The translations under genes and the position numbers were made by a program. From positions 868,001 to 932,000 of the forward strand of contig NZ_FPIY01000001.1 of the NCBI RefSeq assembly GCF_900119145.1: a stretch of DNA of 64,000 bases. Reading direction: 5' to 3'. The notes below the pieces were generated by a model. That model saw only the letters and a program-made list of their open reading frames with translations. It was not told the DNA's origin and ran no database searches. Positions 42,417-51,650 of the stretch are shown here, piece after piece; within the stretch, counting starts at the first letter, position 1; every line of letters begins with the position of its first letter. The stretch comes from Cellulophaga fucicola (GTDB lineage: Bacteria > Bacteroidota > Bacteroidia > Flavobacteriales > Flavobacteriaceae).

Positions 42417-44468
42417 ATGTCCCCATTAAAAAACGACAAAGTGTCTTTTAATAACTATAGCTTTAGGCTTACATCCTTAGTGCTACTTTGTATTTTTATG
42501 CATAGTAGTCTTTTGTTGGCTAATAATAGCTATAAACCTAACTTTAGTGATTTAATTACCAAAGACACCATATACATTAATTCTATTAATGATAGAGCCG
42601 CAAAATTAAGGTTCTATAATTCTGATAGTTTATTAATATTAGCAAACGAAGCACTTAAACTAAGTGAAGAGTTAGATTATAAATACGGAATAAGCAAAGC
42701 ACTATTACAAACAGCTAATTATTATTCTGATAACGGAAAAAGCAAAAAAGCAGTTTTTCTCTATAAGAAAGCTCTAAAAGAAAGTAAACAAATTACCAAT
42801 AGTAGTTTGCAGCTTTCTATAATGAACAACTTTGCAAAATCTTACTATTACTTTGGAGATTATGCAAACTCACTTGCTATATATTTAGAAGGTGTAGAAT
42901 TAGCCGAGAAAAGTAATAATAACAGAATGCTTTCTGTTATGAATGAAAATATAGCTAACCTATACACAGCACAAAAAGATTACGAGCAAGCTTTAGTGTT
43001 TTTAGAAGAATCTATAAAACTAAATCTTATTGTTAAGGATGATTACACTACTGCTAAAACATTATGTAATTACGCTTCTCTACAAAGTGAGTTAGGTAAC
43101 ATAGATAATGCTATGTTTAACATTAATAAAAGTATTGGCATTTTTGAAGAGTACAATAATATAAGGTGGATAGCGCAGGCATATAGAATTAAAGGAGATA
43201 TTTATTTAAAACAAGAAAAATATTCTTGGGCTATACGTTGGTACGATCAAAGTTATATTCTTTACAATAAAATTAAAAACAATAGAGATAAATTATATCT
43301 ACTTAGCGGTTTAGCTTACGCATATTACGGCTTAATTAATGATGATACTGCAGAGTTTTACGCAGTAACAGCTTATGAAGAAGCACAAAAGATGCACTCT
43401 ATAACTAATATAGAAAGTACAGCCGATATTCTTCATAAAATTAACAAACGCAAGAAAAAATTTGAAAAATCTCTTTTTTTCCATGAACTATATAAACAAG
43501 TAACCGACTCTTTATCCAGAAAAGAAAATAAGCATAGTCTTTCTATGCTTAAAACCAAAATGGAGCGAGACAAACAGAAAGAGACAAAAGTTGTAATTAA
43601 CAAATTGGAAAACGCTAAAATGCGCAGCGCTATTTATATAGGTCTAGCATTATTAATTATTTGGGGCATTATTACTTATATGATGTCTAAGAGTAGAAAA
43701 GCTCACAAAAGACTAAACGCAGAATTACAATTAAAACAAGTAGTATTAGAAAACAGAGAAGAAGAACTAGAGGAAATAAACCAAACAAAGGATAAGCTTT
43801 TTTCTATAATTGCTCATGATCTTAGAGGTCCTATAGGCGCATTACTAGAAGTTTTAAAGATGATGAAATCTGGAGATTTAAATATGTCTGAGTTTAGAGA
43901 TTTTGTGCCCAAATTAATAAAAGATGTAGATCATATTTCTTTTACACTTAATAATTTGCTGTCATGGGGACAAACACAAATGAATGGAGCTACAACAAAC
44001 TCTACCATAGTAAAATTAAATACATTAGTAAATAACAATATTAATTTGCTAGCAGAAACAGCAAAGAAAAAGTCAATTTCTCTAATAAATGAAATGCCCG
44101 ATAATATTCTAATTTTCTCTGATCCTAACCAAATAGATATCGTTATCAGAAATATTATTAGTAACGCTTTAAAATTTACCCCTAAAGACGGTAAAATAAC
44201 TATAGATGCCCAAGAAAAGTATCAATTTATAGAAGTTACAATTAAAGATACTGGCATTGGTATGAGCGAAGAAGACTTAAGTAAAGTTTTTGCAACTAAT
44301 CAAAGTCATACCACATTTGGCACCAACAATGAAAAAGGAACTGGACTAGGTATATCTTTATGTAAAGAAATGTTAGAGAATAATGGCGGTAATTTATGGG
44401 CTAAAAGTAAATTAGGAAAAGGAACTATTTTTTACTTCACCGTTCCTAAAGCAGATAATCAATCTTAA
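42417..44468 (+). CDS. TPR-containing sensor histidine kinase (first of three)
   Basis: 683 aa. Signal peptide or anchor (LTSLVLLCIFMHSSLLLANN), then ~330 residues of TPR repeats in the periplasm (ALLQTANYYSDNGKSKKAVFLYKKAL, NFAKSYYYFGDYANSLAIYLEGVE), a membrane helix near ~402-424 (AIYIGLALLIIWGIITYMM), a coiled coil, the H-box FSIIAHDLRGPIGALL (His near 467), and HATPase_c (NIISNALKFTPKDG, DTGIGM, GTGLGISLCKEMLE). It should autophosphorylate on His; no receiver domain and no adjacent regulator exist. Two homologues follow in tandem. It is the more divergent of the three. Confidence 0.85.
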   Translation: MSPLKNDKVSFNNYSFRLTSLVLLCIFMHSSLLLANNSYKPNFSDLITKDTIYINSINDRAAKLRFYNSDSLLILANEALKLSEELDYKYGISKALLQTANYYSDNGKSKKAVFLYKKALKESKQITNSSLQLSIMNNFAKSYYYFGDYANSLAIYLEGVELAEKSNNNRMLSVMNENIANLYTAQKDYEQALVFLEESIKLNLIVKDDYTTAKTLCNYASLQSELGNIDNAMFNINKSIGIFEEYNNIRWIAQAYRIKGDIYLKQEKYSWAIRWYDQSYILYNKIKNNRDKLYLLSGLAYAYYGLINDDTAEFYAVTAYEEAQKMHSITNIESTADILHKINKRKKKFEKSLFFHELYKQVTDSLSRKENKHSLSMLKTKMERDKQKETKVVINKLENAKMRSAIYIGLALLIIWGIITYMMSKSRKAHKRLNAELQLKQVVLENREEELEEINQTKDKLFSIIAHDLRGPIGALLEVLKMMKSGDLNMSEFRDFVPKLIKDVDHISFTLNNLLSWGQTQMNGATTNSTIVKLNTLVNNNINLLAETAKKKSISLINEMPDNILIFSDPNQIDIVIRNIISNALKFTPKDGKITIDAQEKYQFIEVTIKDTGIGMSEEDLSKVFATNQSHTTFGTNNEKGTGLGISLCKEMLENNGGNLWAKSKLGKGTIFYFTVPKADNQS

Positions 44469-44580
44469 AAACTATAAAACTTTACACTTTAAAAAACATA
44501 TTTTTTTTGACTAAAATAATTTGCTGAAATCTTAAGTTATTTATACCTTGTAGTATCCCCATCATTGTCCCAACCAACCT

Positions 44581-46644
44581 ATGAATAACCAACTACATAG
44601 TAACATAAAGTATATTCTCGTATTTCTTTTTATATCTATACAACATAACTACTCGCAAACCAAAGTAGATAGTATAAGAAAATTAGTAGTTACTGCAGAA
44701 AAGCAAATAGTAACAAAAGATCAAAAGCAGCATTATATAGATTTATTAGTTTCTTTAGCTAACTACTACCAATATGAAAGTATTGACAGTTTAAAAGTAA
44801 TAGCAGATAAAGCACTAAACCTAAGTAAAGACTTAAAATACGACAAAGGCATAGCAGATGCACTTGCAACACTTGCTTACTATAGTTCTTACCAAGGTAA
44901 TTCTGATTTAGCTTTACGACAATTAAAACAAGCTCTACAGAAAGCAGAAAAAATAGATCTAAAAAGTGCTCAAATAGACATTCTTAATCAGATTGGCACA
45001 GAATATTCATATATAGGTAAAAATGGAGATGCCCTAAAAGCTTATTTAAAAGCAACAGATCTTGCTATAGAAGAGAACGACATAGAAACACTATCTCTTA
45101 TAAAAGATAATACAGCGGGCCTCTACGCCTCACAAAAAGACTTTAATCAAAGCCTAGAGATATACAAAGAAGTTGAAGCTTTAAATGAGAAAATAAACCA
45201 TCCCTTATTTACTGCTGAAACAAATGCTAATATGTCTGATATTTATATTAAAACAAATCAATTAGACATAGCAGCAAAATACTTAGATTTTAGCATCAAG
45301 GCTTTTGAAAAAGTAAATGACAATGGTTGGCTATCTTATTGCTACATAAATAAAGCAAGAATTTTAATTAAACAAAACGAACCAGAACTAGCTCTAAAAT
45401 GGCTAGATATAAGTGAAGGTATCTTAAAAAAGTTGACAGATGACAGATCTCTTATATCACTATATAATACTAAAGCTAAAGCTTATTTAGGTTTAAATAA
45501 TATTGACAAAGCAGAAAGTTTTGCTTGGAAATCTATAGAACTATCTAAAAGATTAAGCTTATTAGAAGAAATAGAAGATTCTTATAAAACGCTATACCTT
45601 ACCTATAAAAAAAGTGGAGATACAGACCTAGCGCTAAAAAATTTAGAAAAATACAAAAGTATATCTGACTCAATCTTAAAGAAAGAAAACACAAATAGTC
45701 TTGGAGCTTTAAAAACCAGAACAGAATACGAAAGAGAGAAAAAAGATGCAGAAGCATTAGTAAAGAAAGAGCTCGAAAAAAGACAAAACTATTTATACGT
45801 CACTATAATTGCTTTAGCTATCTTATTTTTTATTCTTTTACTTATTAAAGTTCAAGCAAACACAAGAAAAAGACTCTACAATCAACTAATAGAGCAAACT
45901 GAAATACTGAAAAAGAGAGAAAGTGAGTTAGAAAACATCAACAAAACTAAGGATAAGCTATTCTCTATTATTGGGCACGATTTAAGAAACCCTATTGCTG
46001 CACTACAAAGTCTTTTAGATATGTTTGTATCTAAGGACGTAGGTGCTGAAGACTTTTTAAGTTTTATACCAAAGTTAAAGGGAGATGTTGACGCGCTGTT
46101 CTTTACGCTAACAAACCTACTCTCCTGGAGTAAAACACAAATGAACGGTGGTTCTACCACTCCTACCCTAACCAATCTTTATAAAATAACAAAAGACAAT
46201 ATTAATTTACTTGCAGAACTAGCCGAATTTAAAGATATTACCTTAACCAATAATATGAACACAGAAGTTCTTGTTTGGGCAGATGAAAATCAGATGAGTG
46301 TTGTTATACGCAACTTACTTAGTAATGCTATAAAATTTACCAAGCAAAAAGGCACTATAACTATAACATCTAAAGAAACCAATACCAACTGGATTGTTAT
46401 AATAAAAGATACCGGAATTGGCATAAAACCGAGTATGCTAGATAACCTATTTTCTTATGATAGCTCTATAGCGGTATCTTACGGCACCAATAATGAAAAA
46501 GGAACAGGCTTAGGCCTACCTCTTTGCAAAGAAATGATTACCAACAACAAAGGAACTATTTGGGCAGAAAGCACATTAGACAAAGGAACTAGTTTTTATT
46601 TTACAATCCCTAAGGACAAAGAATATTATGAAAATTTAAGTTAA
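44581..46644 (+). CDS. TPR-containing sensor histidine kinase (second of three)
   Basis: 687 aa. Signal peptide (ILVFLFISIQHNYSQ), TPR region (ATLAYYSSYQGNSDLALRQLKQALQ, QIDILNQIGTEYSYIGKNGDALKAYL), membrane helix ~402-424 (YLYVTIIALAILFFILLLIKV), coiled coil, H-box FSIIGHDLRNPIAALQSLLDMF (His near 466) and HATPase_c (NLLSNAIKFTKQKG, DTGIGIKP, GTGLGLPLCKEMI). It shares long identical blocks with the third copy. The start is 112 bp after the first kinase gene. Confidence 0.87.
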   Translation: MNNQLHSNIKYILVFLFISIQHNYSQTKVDSIRKLVVTAEKQIVTKDQKQHYIDLLVSLANYYQYESIDSLKVIADKALNLSKDLKYDKGIADALATLAYYSSYQGNSDLALRQLKQALQKAEKIDLKSAQIDILNQIGTEYSYIGKNGDALKAYLKATDLAIEENDIETLSLIKDNTAGLYASQKDFNQSLEIYKEVEALNEKINHPLFTAETNANMSDIYIKTNQLDIAAKYLDFSIKAFEKVNDNGWLSYCYINKARILIKQNEPELALKWLDISEGILKKLTDDRSLISLYNTKAKAYLGLNNIDKAESFAWKSIELSKRLSLLEEIEDSYKTLYLTYKKSGDTDLALKNLEKYKSISDSILKKENTNSLGALKTRTEYEREKKDAEALVKKELEKRQNYLYVTIIALAILFFILLLIKVQANTRKRLYNQLIEQTEILKKRESELENINKTKDKLFSIIGHDLRNPIAALQSLLDMFVSKDVGAEDFLSFIPKLKGDVDALFFTLTNLLSWSKTQMNGGSTTPTLTNLYKITKDNINLLAELAEFKDITLTNNMNTEVLVWADENQMSVVIRNLLSNAIKFTKQKGTITITSKETNTNWIVIIKDTGIGIKPSMLDNLFSYDSSIAVSYGTNNEKGTGLGLPLCKEMITNNKGTIWAESTLDKGTSFYFTIPKDKEYYENLS

Positions 46645-46775
46645 GCCCTCTTAAAATTACACTTTCATTACTTTAAAAGCTTAAAATTAAATACAATTCA
46701 TTTCAGTAAATTTATTTGTTAAATTCTTTAGTTATCAATATCTTGTAATGCTATTTAATTTTTTCTACATATAAT

Positions 46776-48830
46776 ATGACCAACCGTTTATCTGAGAACA
46801 AAAGCAAAATAAAACTCACCCTTATACTATTGCTTTTTTGCATATTTTATGGTCAGTCGCAAACTAAAATTGATAGTATGCGCTCTTTGGTAAAAAAAGC
46901 AGAAGTTAACTTAGATACTAAAAAAGATAAACAAGCTTACATAGACCAACTTTCCGCTCTCGCTAGTTTTTATCAATATGAAAATATAGATAGTCTTAAA
47001 TCTATTTCTGATAAAGTATATAAATTAAGTAATAATATTAACTATGATAAAGGAAAAGCAAATGCATTATCTGGTTTTGCTTATTATAGTTCTTATCAAG
47101 GAGATCCAAATTTAGCATTGCAACAATTAGAAGAAGCATTAAAATTAGCAAAAAAAGCAAAATATATAAGAGGCCAAATCAACATATTAAATCAACTAGG
47201 TGCAGAATACTCTTACCTAGGAAGAAATAATGACGCCCTTAAAGCATATTTAGAAGGCTCTGATATCGCAGAAAAAGATGGTAATATAAAATTACTCTCT
47301 TTTATTAAAGACAACACAGCTAGCTTATACGCATCTCAAAAAGATTACAAACAAAGTCTTGAACTCTATAAAGAGGTTGAAAAACTTAACTTACAATTGG
47401 CAAACCCAATATATATAGCACAAACAAATGCTAATATGTCTGATGTCTATATTAGAACTAATCAACTTGACTTAGCACAAAAATACATTGATAATAGTAT
47501 TGAAACTTTTGAAAAAGAGAACTACAAAGAGTGGTTATCATATTGCTACATTAATAAAGCACGAATTTTAATTAAACAAAGTCGTCCGGATTTAGCTTTT
47601 AAATGGCTAAATATTAGCGAAGGAATTTTAGAAGAGCTAACAGATGACAGAACAGTTATGTCTTTGTACAATGCTCGAGCAAAAGCTCATCTTAGCCTTA
47701 ACCAAATAGATGAAGCAGAAGAAAACGCAAATAATGCAATTGCAATATCTGAAAGATTAAAGCTATTAGAAGAATCTGAAGAATCTTACAATACACTTTA
47801 TCTTATTTATAAAAAAAGCAACAGACCTGCTCTTGCTCTAGAAAATTTAGAAAAATTTAAAAGTATATCTGACTCTATATTAAAGAGAGAAAACACAAAC
47901 AGTTTAGGTGCCTTAAAAACAAGAACTGAATACGAAAGAGACAAAAGAGAAGCTCAAGCAAACGTAAAAAAAGAGATAGATAAGCATCAAAACTATTTAT
48001 ACTTAGCAATTGCTGCTTTAGTTGTACTAAGTTTTATACTACTACTTATTAAGTTACAGGCAAATACTAGAAAAAGATTATACGACCAATTAATAACACA
48101 AACCGAAACTCTAAAGAAAAGAGAAAACGAGTTAGAGAACATTAATAAAACAAAAGATAAATTATTTTCTATAATTGGGCACGATTTAAGAAACCCTATA
48201 GCTGCTCTACAAAGCCTTTTAGATATGTTTGTTTCTAAAGATGTAGAAGCTGAAGATTTTTTACGATTTATACCTAAATTAAAAAGTGATGTTGATGCAT
48301 TATTTTTTACACTAACCAATTTACTTTCATGGAGTAGAACACAAATGAATGGCGGATCTACATCCCCCAGTAAAGCAAAAATTTATAGCCTAACTAAAAA
48401 CAATATTAGTTTATTAGCTGAAATGGCTGAGAAAAAAGAAATATCCATTAGCAACAATATTAGTGAAAATACTGTTGTTTGGGCAGATAAAAATCAAATG
48501 AGCGTAGTAATACGTAATTTACTTAGTAATGCAATAAAGTTCACAAAAACAAAAGGCACTATTAATATTGATGCTGTAGAAACTGAAAAAACCTGGATAA
48601 TGAGCATTAAAGACACTGGTATTGGTATAAAACCAGAATTAATAGACAAAATATTTTCTAATGACAGTACAATGTCTGTTTCTTACGGCACAAATAATGA
48701 AAAAGGTACTGGCTTAGGCTTACCATTATGCAAAGAGATGATTACAAACAATAAAGGCACTATCTGGGTAGATAGCACCTTAGGTGTTGGAAGTACATTT
48801 TTCTTTGAATTACCTAAAGAGGAAGCTTAA
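46776..48830 (+). CDS. TPR-containing sensor histidine kinase (third of three)
   Basis: 684 aa, closest to the second copy. Same order: signal peptide (LTLILLLFCIFYGQSQ), TPRs, membrane helix (~406-427, YLYLAIAALVVLSFILLLIKL), coiled coil, H-box FSIIGHDLRNPIAALQSL (His near 469), HATPase_c (NLLSNAIKFTKTKG, DTGIGIKPEL, GTGLGLPLCKEMI). The gene ends 5 bp from the convergent bshB1 stop with no terminator between. Divergence is in the TPR region more than in the kinase region, so the sensing parts may differ. Confidence 0.87.
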   Translation: MTNRLSENKSKIKLTLILLLFCIFYGQSQTKIDSMRSLVKKAEVNLDTKKDKQAYIDQLSALASFYQYENIDSLKSISDKVYKLSNNINYDKGKANALSGFAYYSSYQGDPNLALQQLEEALKLAKKAKYIRGQINILNQLGAEYSYLGRNNDALKAYLEGSDIAEKDGNIKLLSFIKDNTASLYASQKDYKQSLELYKEVEKLNLQLANPIYIAQTNANMSDVYIRTNQLDLAQKYIDNSIETFEKENYKEWLSYCYINKARILIKQSRPDLAFKWLNISEGILEELTDDRTVMSLYNARAKAHLSLNQIDEAEENANNAIAISERLKLLEESEESYNTLYLIYKKSNRPALALENLEKFKSISDSILKRENTNSLGALKTRTEYERDKREAQANVKKEIDKHQNYLYLAIAALVVLSFILLLIKLQANTRKRLYDQLITQTETLKKRENELENINKTKDKLFSIIGHDLRNPIAALQSLLDMFVSKDVEAEDFLRFIPKLKSDVDALFFTLTNLLSWSRTQMNGGSTSPSKAKIYSLTKNNISLLAEMAEKKEISISNNISENTVVWADKNQMSVVIRNLLSNAIKFTKTKGTINIDAVETEKTWIMSIKDTGIGIKPELIDKIFSNDSTMSVSYGTNNEKGTGLGLPLCKEMITNNKGTIWVDSTLGVGSTFFFELPKEEA

Positions 48831-48835
48831 AATAA

Positions 48836-49552
48836 TTAAATTAAATCATCTAAAGTATTTACAGCTACATAACGTTCTACTGTAAAACCTTCAGCATAAT
48901 CTGTTCCTATTAAACGCCCTAAATCTTGAGCTCTATACGTTATACTTTCTAAAAAATTCTGACTTGTAATAGGTGTTTGCGGCGCAGTGCTATTTGTATC
49001 GTAAAATTGTGTTTCGTAAGCTAGTACGGACTTAACTTTTATATCTATAAAACCGGTAACATCTACCACAAAGTCTGGCTCAATATTTTTCCATTGTATG
49101 TAATGATAAACGTGCTTTGGCCTCCATTTTTCTTGAGGTTCACCATCAAGCTCGGTTTCAATCTTTAACAAACCACTTAAAAAACAAGCATCACTAACCA
49201 ATTTACTGCCTTTTCCATGATCTATATGCCTATCATCTATAGCATTACATAACACTATCTCTGGCTTATACTTACGTATCATTTTAATTACCTCTAGTTG
49301 ATGTTTTCTATCGTTTACAAAAAATCCATCTTTAAAAGCTAAATTTTCTCTAACAGAAACACCTAAAATTTTTGCAGCAGTAGCAGCTTCTTTATCTCGA
49401 GTTTCTGCAGTACCTCTAGTACCTAGTTCTCCTCTTGTTAAATCTACAATTCCAACCTTTTTTCCGTTGGCTATTTCTTTAGCTATTGTAGCTCCTGCTC
49501 CTAATTCCGCATCATCTGGGTGTGCCCCAAATACTAATATATCTAATTTCAT
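48836..49552 (-). CDS. bshB1: Bacillithiol biosynthesis deacetylase BshB1 (PIG-L/LmbE family)
   Basis: 238 aa. The zinc motif FGAHPDDAELGAGATIA at the N-terminus and DDRHIDHGKGSKL later give the LmbE metal ligands. Bsh-type features are TRGELGTRGTAETRDKEAATAAKILG, NLAFKDGFF and YIQWKNIEPDFVVDV, and a C-terminal RAQDLGRLIGTDYAEGFTVER. It removes the acetyl group from N-acetylglucosaminyl-malate to give the amine used for bacillithiol. It follows a transsulfuration gene by 13 bp on the same strand; cysteine supply would serve the last step of bacillithiol assembly. BshA and BshC are not in the window. Confidence 0.9.
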   Translation of the reverse strand: MKLDILVFGAHPDDAELGAGATIAKEIANGKKVGIVDLTRGELGTRGTAETRDKEAATAAKILGVSVRENLAFKDGFFVNDRKHQLEVIKMIRKYKPEIVLCNAIDDRHIDHGKGSKLVSDACFLSGLLKIETELDGEPQEKWRPKHVYHYIQWKNIEPDFVVDVTGFIDIKVKSVLAYETQFYDTNSTAPQTPITSQNFLESITYRAQDLGRLIGTDYAEGFTVERYVAVNTLDDLI

Positions 49553-49565
49553 TTTACTACAAATC

Positions 49566-50717
49566 TTATTTAACTTTTGCTATTGCTTGTTCTATATCTT
49601 CAATTAAATCTTCTACTTCTTCTATACCAACAGAGAAACGAATTAAACCATCTTTAATACCCTGCCTTGCTCTCTCTTCTTCACCCATTAATGCGTGCGA
49701 TGTTTGTGTAGGCGATAATACTGTACTTTCTACTCCTGCTAAACTCATAGATGGTTTTATAAGTTCTAATGCATTTTGGAAATCCATAGCATCTATGTCG
49801 CTTTTAAGTTCAAAAGATAACATACCACCAAAACCTCGCATCTGAGATTTTGCCAATTCGTGATCTGGATGAGATGGCAAACCTGGGTAATACACTTTTT
49901 CTACATCTTTACTTTGATGAAGATATTCTGCCATTTTTTGTGCATTTTCATTCTGAGCTCTTACTCTAATACCCATTGTTTTCATACTTCTTTCTAACAA
50001 CCAAACTGTATAATCACTTAAACTACCTCCAAAATTTTTAGCTAGTTGAAAAATTCTATCTATATGTTCTGTCGTAGATGCAACTGCTCCAGCACAAATA
50101 TCTGAATGCCCACCCATATACTTGGTTGCACTATGTATAACAACATCAATTCCAAAATCTATCGGATTCTGATTTACAGGACTTGCAAACGTATTATCTA
50201 TCATAGAAACCAAATTGTGCTTTTTAGCCAATGTAGCCACTGCTTTTAAATCTGTAATAGTAAGCAAAGGGTTAGACGGTGTTTCTATATAAATTACTTT
50301 GGTATTTTCTTTTATTTTAGCCTCAAAATCTTCTACTTGTAAGCCATCAGTAAAAGAATATTCTATTCCAAACTTATCAAACTCCTCGTTTATTAAATTA
50401 TAAGTACCACCATATAATGTGTTTTGTAAAACAACATGATCACCAGCTCTTAAAAATGCCAATAAAGCTGTACTTACTGCAGCCATACCACTTCCAAAAA
50501 TTAAACCAGCCTCTGTATGCTCTAATGCTGCAACTTTTTTACATAAAGCTTCTTGGTTAGGTGTATTAAAATACCTAGGATATCTTTTAACATCTACACC
50601 TTCAAAAGCATAAGAAGAACTCATAAACAAAGGAGAAACTGCCCCTCTAAATTGCTTATCTTCAACTTCTCCGGTATGTGTACAAATTGTATTTAATCGT
50701 CCTTTAGAATGCTTCAT
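49566..50717 (-). CDS. Cys/Met-metabolism PLP enzyme (cystathionine gamma-synthase / gamma-lyase family)
   Basis: 383 aa from the ATG at 50717-50715 (MKHSKGRLNTICTHTGE); the frame is open further upstream but the extension overlaps the promoter. Typical motifs: SPLFMSSSYAFEG, RYFNTPNQEALCKKVAALEHTEAGLIFGSGMAA, YIETPSNPLL, and the PLP Lys in DVVIHSATKYMGGHSD. The end (LSLAGVESTVLSPTQTSHA) is typical of the family. Synthase versus lyase cannot be told from sequence by eye. It precedes bshB1 by 13 bp, which suggests a link to cysteine and bacillithiol. Confidence 0.88.
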   Translation of the reverse strand: MKHSKGRLNTICTHTGEVEDKQFRGAVSPLFMSSSYAFEGVDVKRYPRYFNTPNQEALCKKVAALEHTEAGLIFGSGMAAVSTALLAFLRAGDHVVLQNTLYGGTYNLINEEFDKFGIEYSFTDGLQVEDFEAKIKENTKVIYIETPSNPLLTITDLKAVATLAKKHNLVSMIDNTFASPVNQNPIDFGIDVVIHSATKYMGGHSDICAGAVASTTEHIDRIFQLAKNFGGSLSDYTVWLLERSMKTMGIRVRAQNENAQKMAEYLHQSKDVEKVYYPGLPSHPDHELAKSQMRGFGGMLSFELKSDIDAMDFQNALELIKPSMSLAGVESTVLSPTQTSHALMGEEERARQGIKDGLIRFSVGIEEVEDLIEDIEQAIAKVK

Positions 50718-50750
50718 CTTATTCTGCTTTTTTAAGTTTAGTCGTCTTAC

Positions 50751-50758
50751 CAAAGTTA
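50751..50758 (-). promoter_or_regulatory. Candidate -7 element (TAACTTTG) for the transsulfuration gene
   Basis: Exact TAnnTTTG on the minus strand, 33 bp before the ATG at 50717. No TTG at the ideal upstream distance; the nearest TTTG is 25 nt away. Confidence 0.4.
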
Positions 50759-50831
50759 CAAATTTAGAACCTAACCAGCATAACAAAACTATTTTGTAAT
50801 CTGTTGCGTATATAAATATAACAACTCTATA

Positions 50832-50839
50832 TAATTTTG
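50832..50839 (+). promoter_or_regulatory. Candidate -7 element (TAATTTTG) abutting the metalloprotease-like gene start
   Basis: Exact TAnnTTTG ending directly before ATG 50840. If used, transcription would begin at about 50845 and the first ATG in the transcript would be 50855. Confidence 0.35.
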
Positions 50840-51649
50840 ATGAAACAAAACATAATGAACTTTAAAAACACAATCTACACCGTATTAATTGCTTCAATTT
50901 TTGCAGCTTGCTCAACAGATAGCACAGATAATAACCCTATAGATGATAATGGCATTATTACAGAAGAAACTAAGGAGTTAAACAGAAAAAATGTTGGTAA
51001 ATCTGCTAACGACTTATTGTCTGACGATACATACAAATCTGTTGTTTTTGAAATATTTTATGTTAAAGACCATAAGCCTACTGATGAAACTATAGCCAAT
51101 TTTAAAAGTTTTATTACAGAACGATTAAACAAATCTAAAGGTTGGGAATTACGTCTTGAAGAAATCACAGTTCCTGCTAAATCTGCATACACTATTGATG
51201 ACATAAAAGCAATGGAGAATAACTTACGTACCCAATACAACACTATAAATAAAGTTGCTGTATTTGGAATTTACTTAGACGCAGAATATGCAGATAATAC
51301 CCCTGAAGGATCTGTTTTAGGAGTTGCTTATCAAAATACATCATTTGCAATTTTTGAAAATACAGTAAAGCAATTTAGTAACAAACCCCTTGCTCCCAGT
51401 AAAACAGTATTATCTTCTACAGTTTTACAGCACGAAATTTGTCATTTACTAGGTTTAGTTAATGTTGGCACAGATATGCAAACACTACACCAAGATACTG
51501 CTCACGGCAAACACTGTGATATAGAAAACTGTCTAATGTATTGGACCGCTGAAACTGGTGAAGGTCTATTAAACTCTATTACAGGAGGAAACATACCAAC
51601 TTTAGATGTACAGTGTATAGCTGACTTACAAGCTAATGGCGGAAAGTAA
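50840..51649 (+). CDS. Lipoprotein with zincin-type metalloprotease motif
   Basis: 269 aa from ATG 50840; ATG 50855 is a good alternative, because a promoter-like element directly abuts 50840. Signal peptide with lipobox IFAACS (lipidated Cys near 24). The motif HEICHLLGLVNVG with a following TMQTLHQDTAHGKHC and CLMYW fits a zincin (HExxHxxG...), with Cys-rich and Met-containing C-terminal parts as in metzincin-like or archaemetzincin-type proteases. The middle (VVFEIFYVKDHKPTDETI, FITERLNKSKGWELRLE) is unassigned. It ends 1 bp from the convergent CcsBA gene. Confidence 0.7.
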   Translation: MKQNIMNFKNTIYTVLIASIFAACSTDSTDNNPIDDNGIITEETKELNRKNVGKSANDLLSDDTYKSVVFEIFYVKDHKPTDETIANFKSFITERLNKSKGWELRLEEITVPAKSAYTIDDIKAMENNLRTQYNTINKVAVFGIYLDAEYADNTPEGSVLGVAYQNTSFAIFENTVKQFSNKPLAPSKTVLSSTVLQHEICHLLGLVNVGTDMQTLHQDTAHGKHCDIENCLMYWTAETGEGLLNSITGGNIPTLDVQCIADLQANGGK

Positions 51650-51650
51650 A

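Noticed and set aside
44581-48830. Assembly duplication of the second and third kinase genes
   Set aside because: The nucleotide sequences differ at many synonymous and TPR positions and the intergenic leaders differ, so they are real paralogues.
50718-50786. Upstream extension of the transsulfuration gene
   Set aside because: It overlaps the promoter-like TAACTTTG and lacks family similarity; the family starts at MKHSKGRL.
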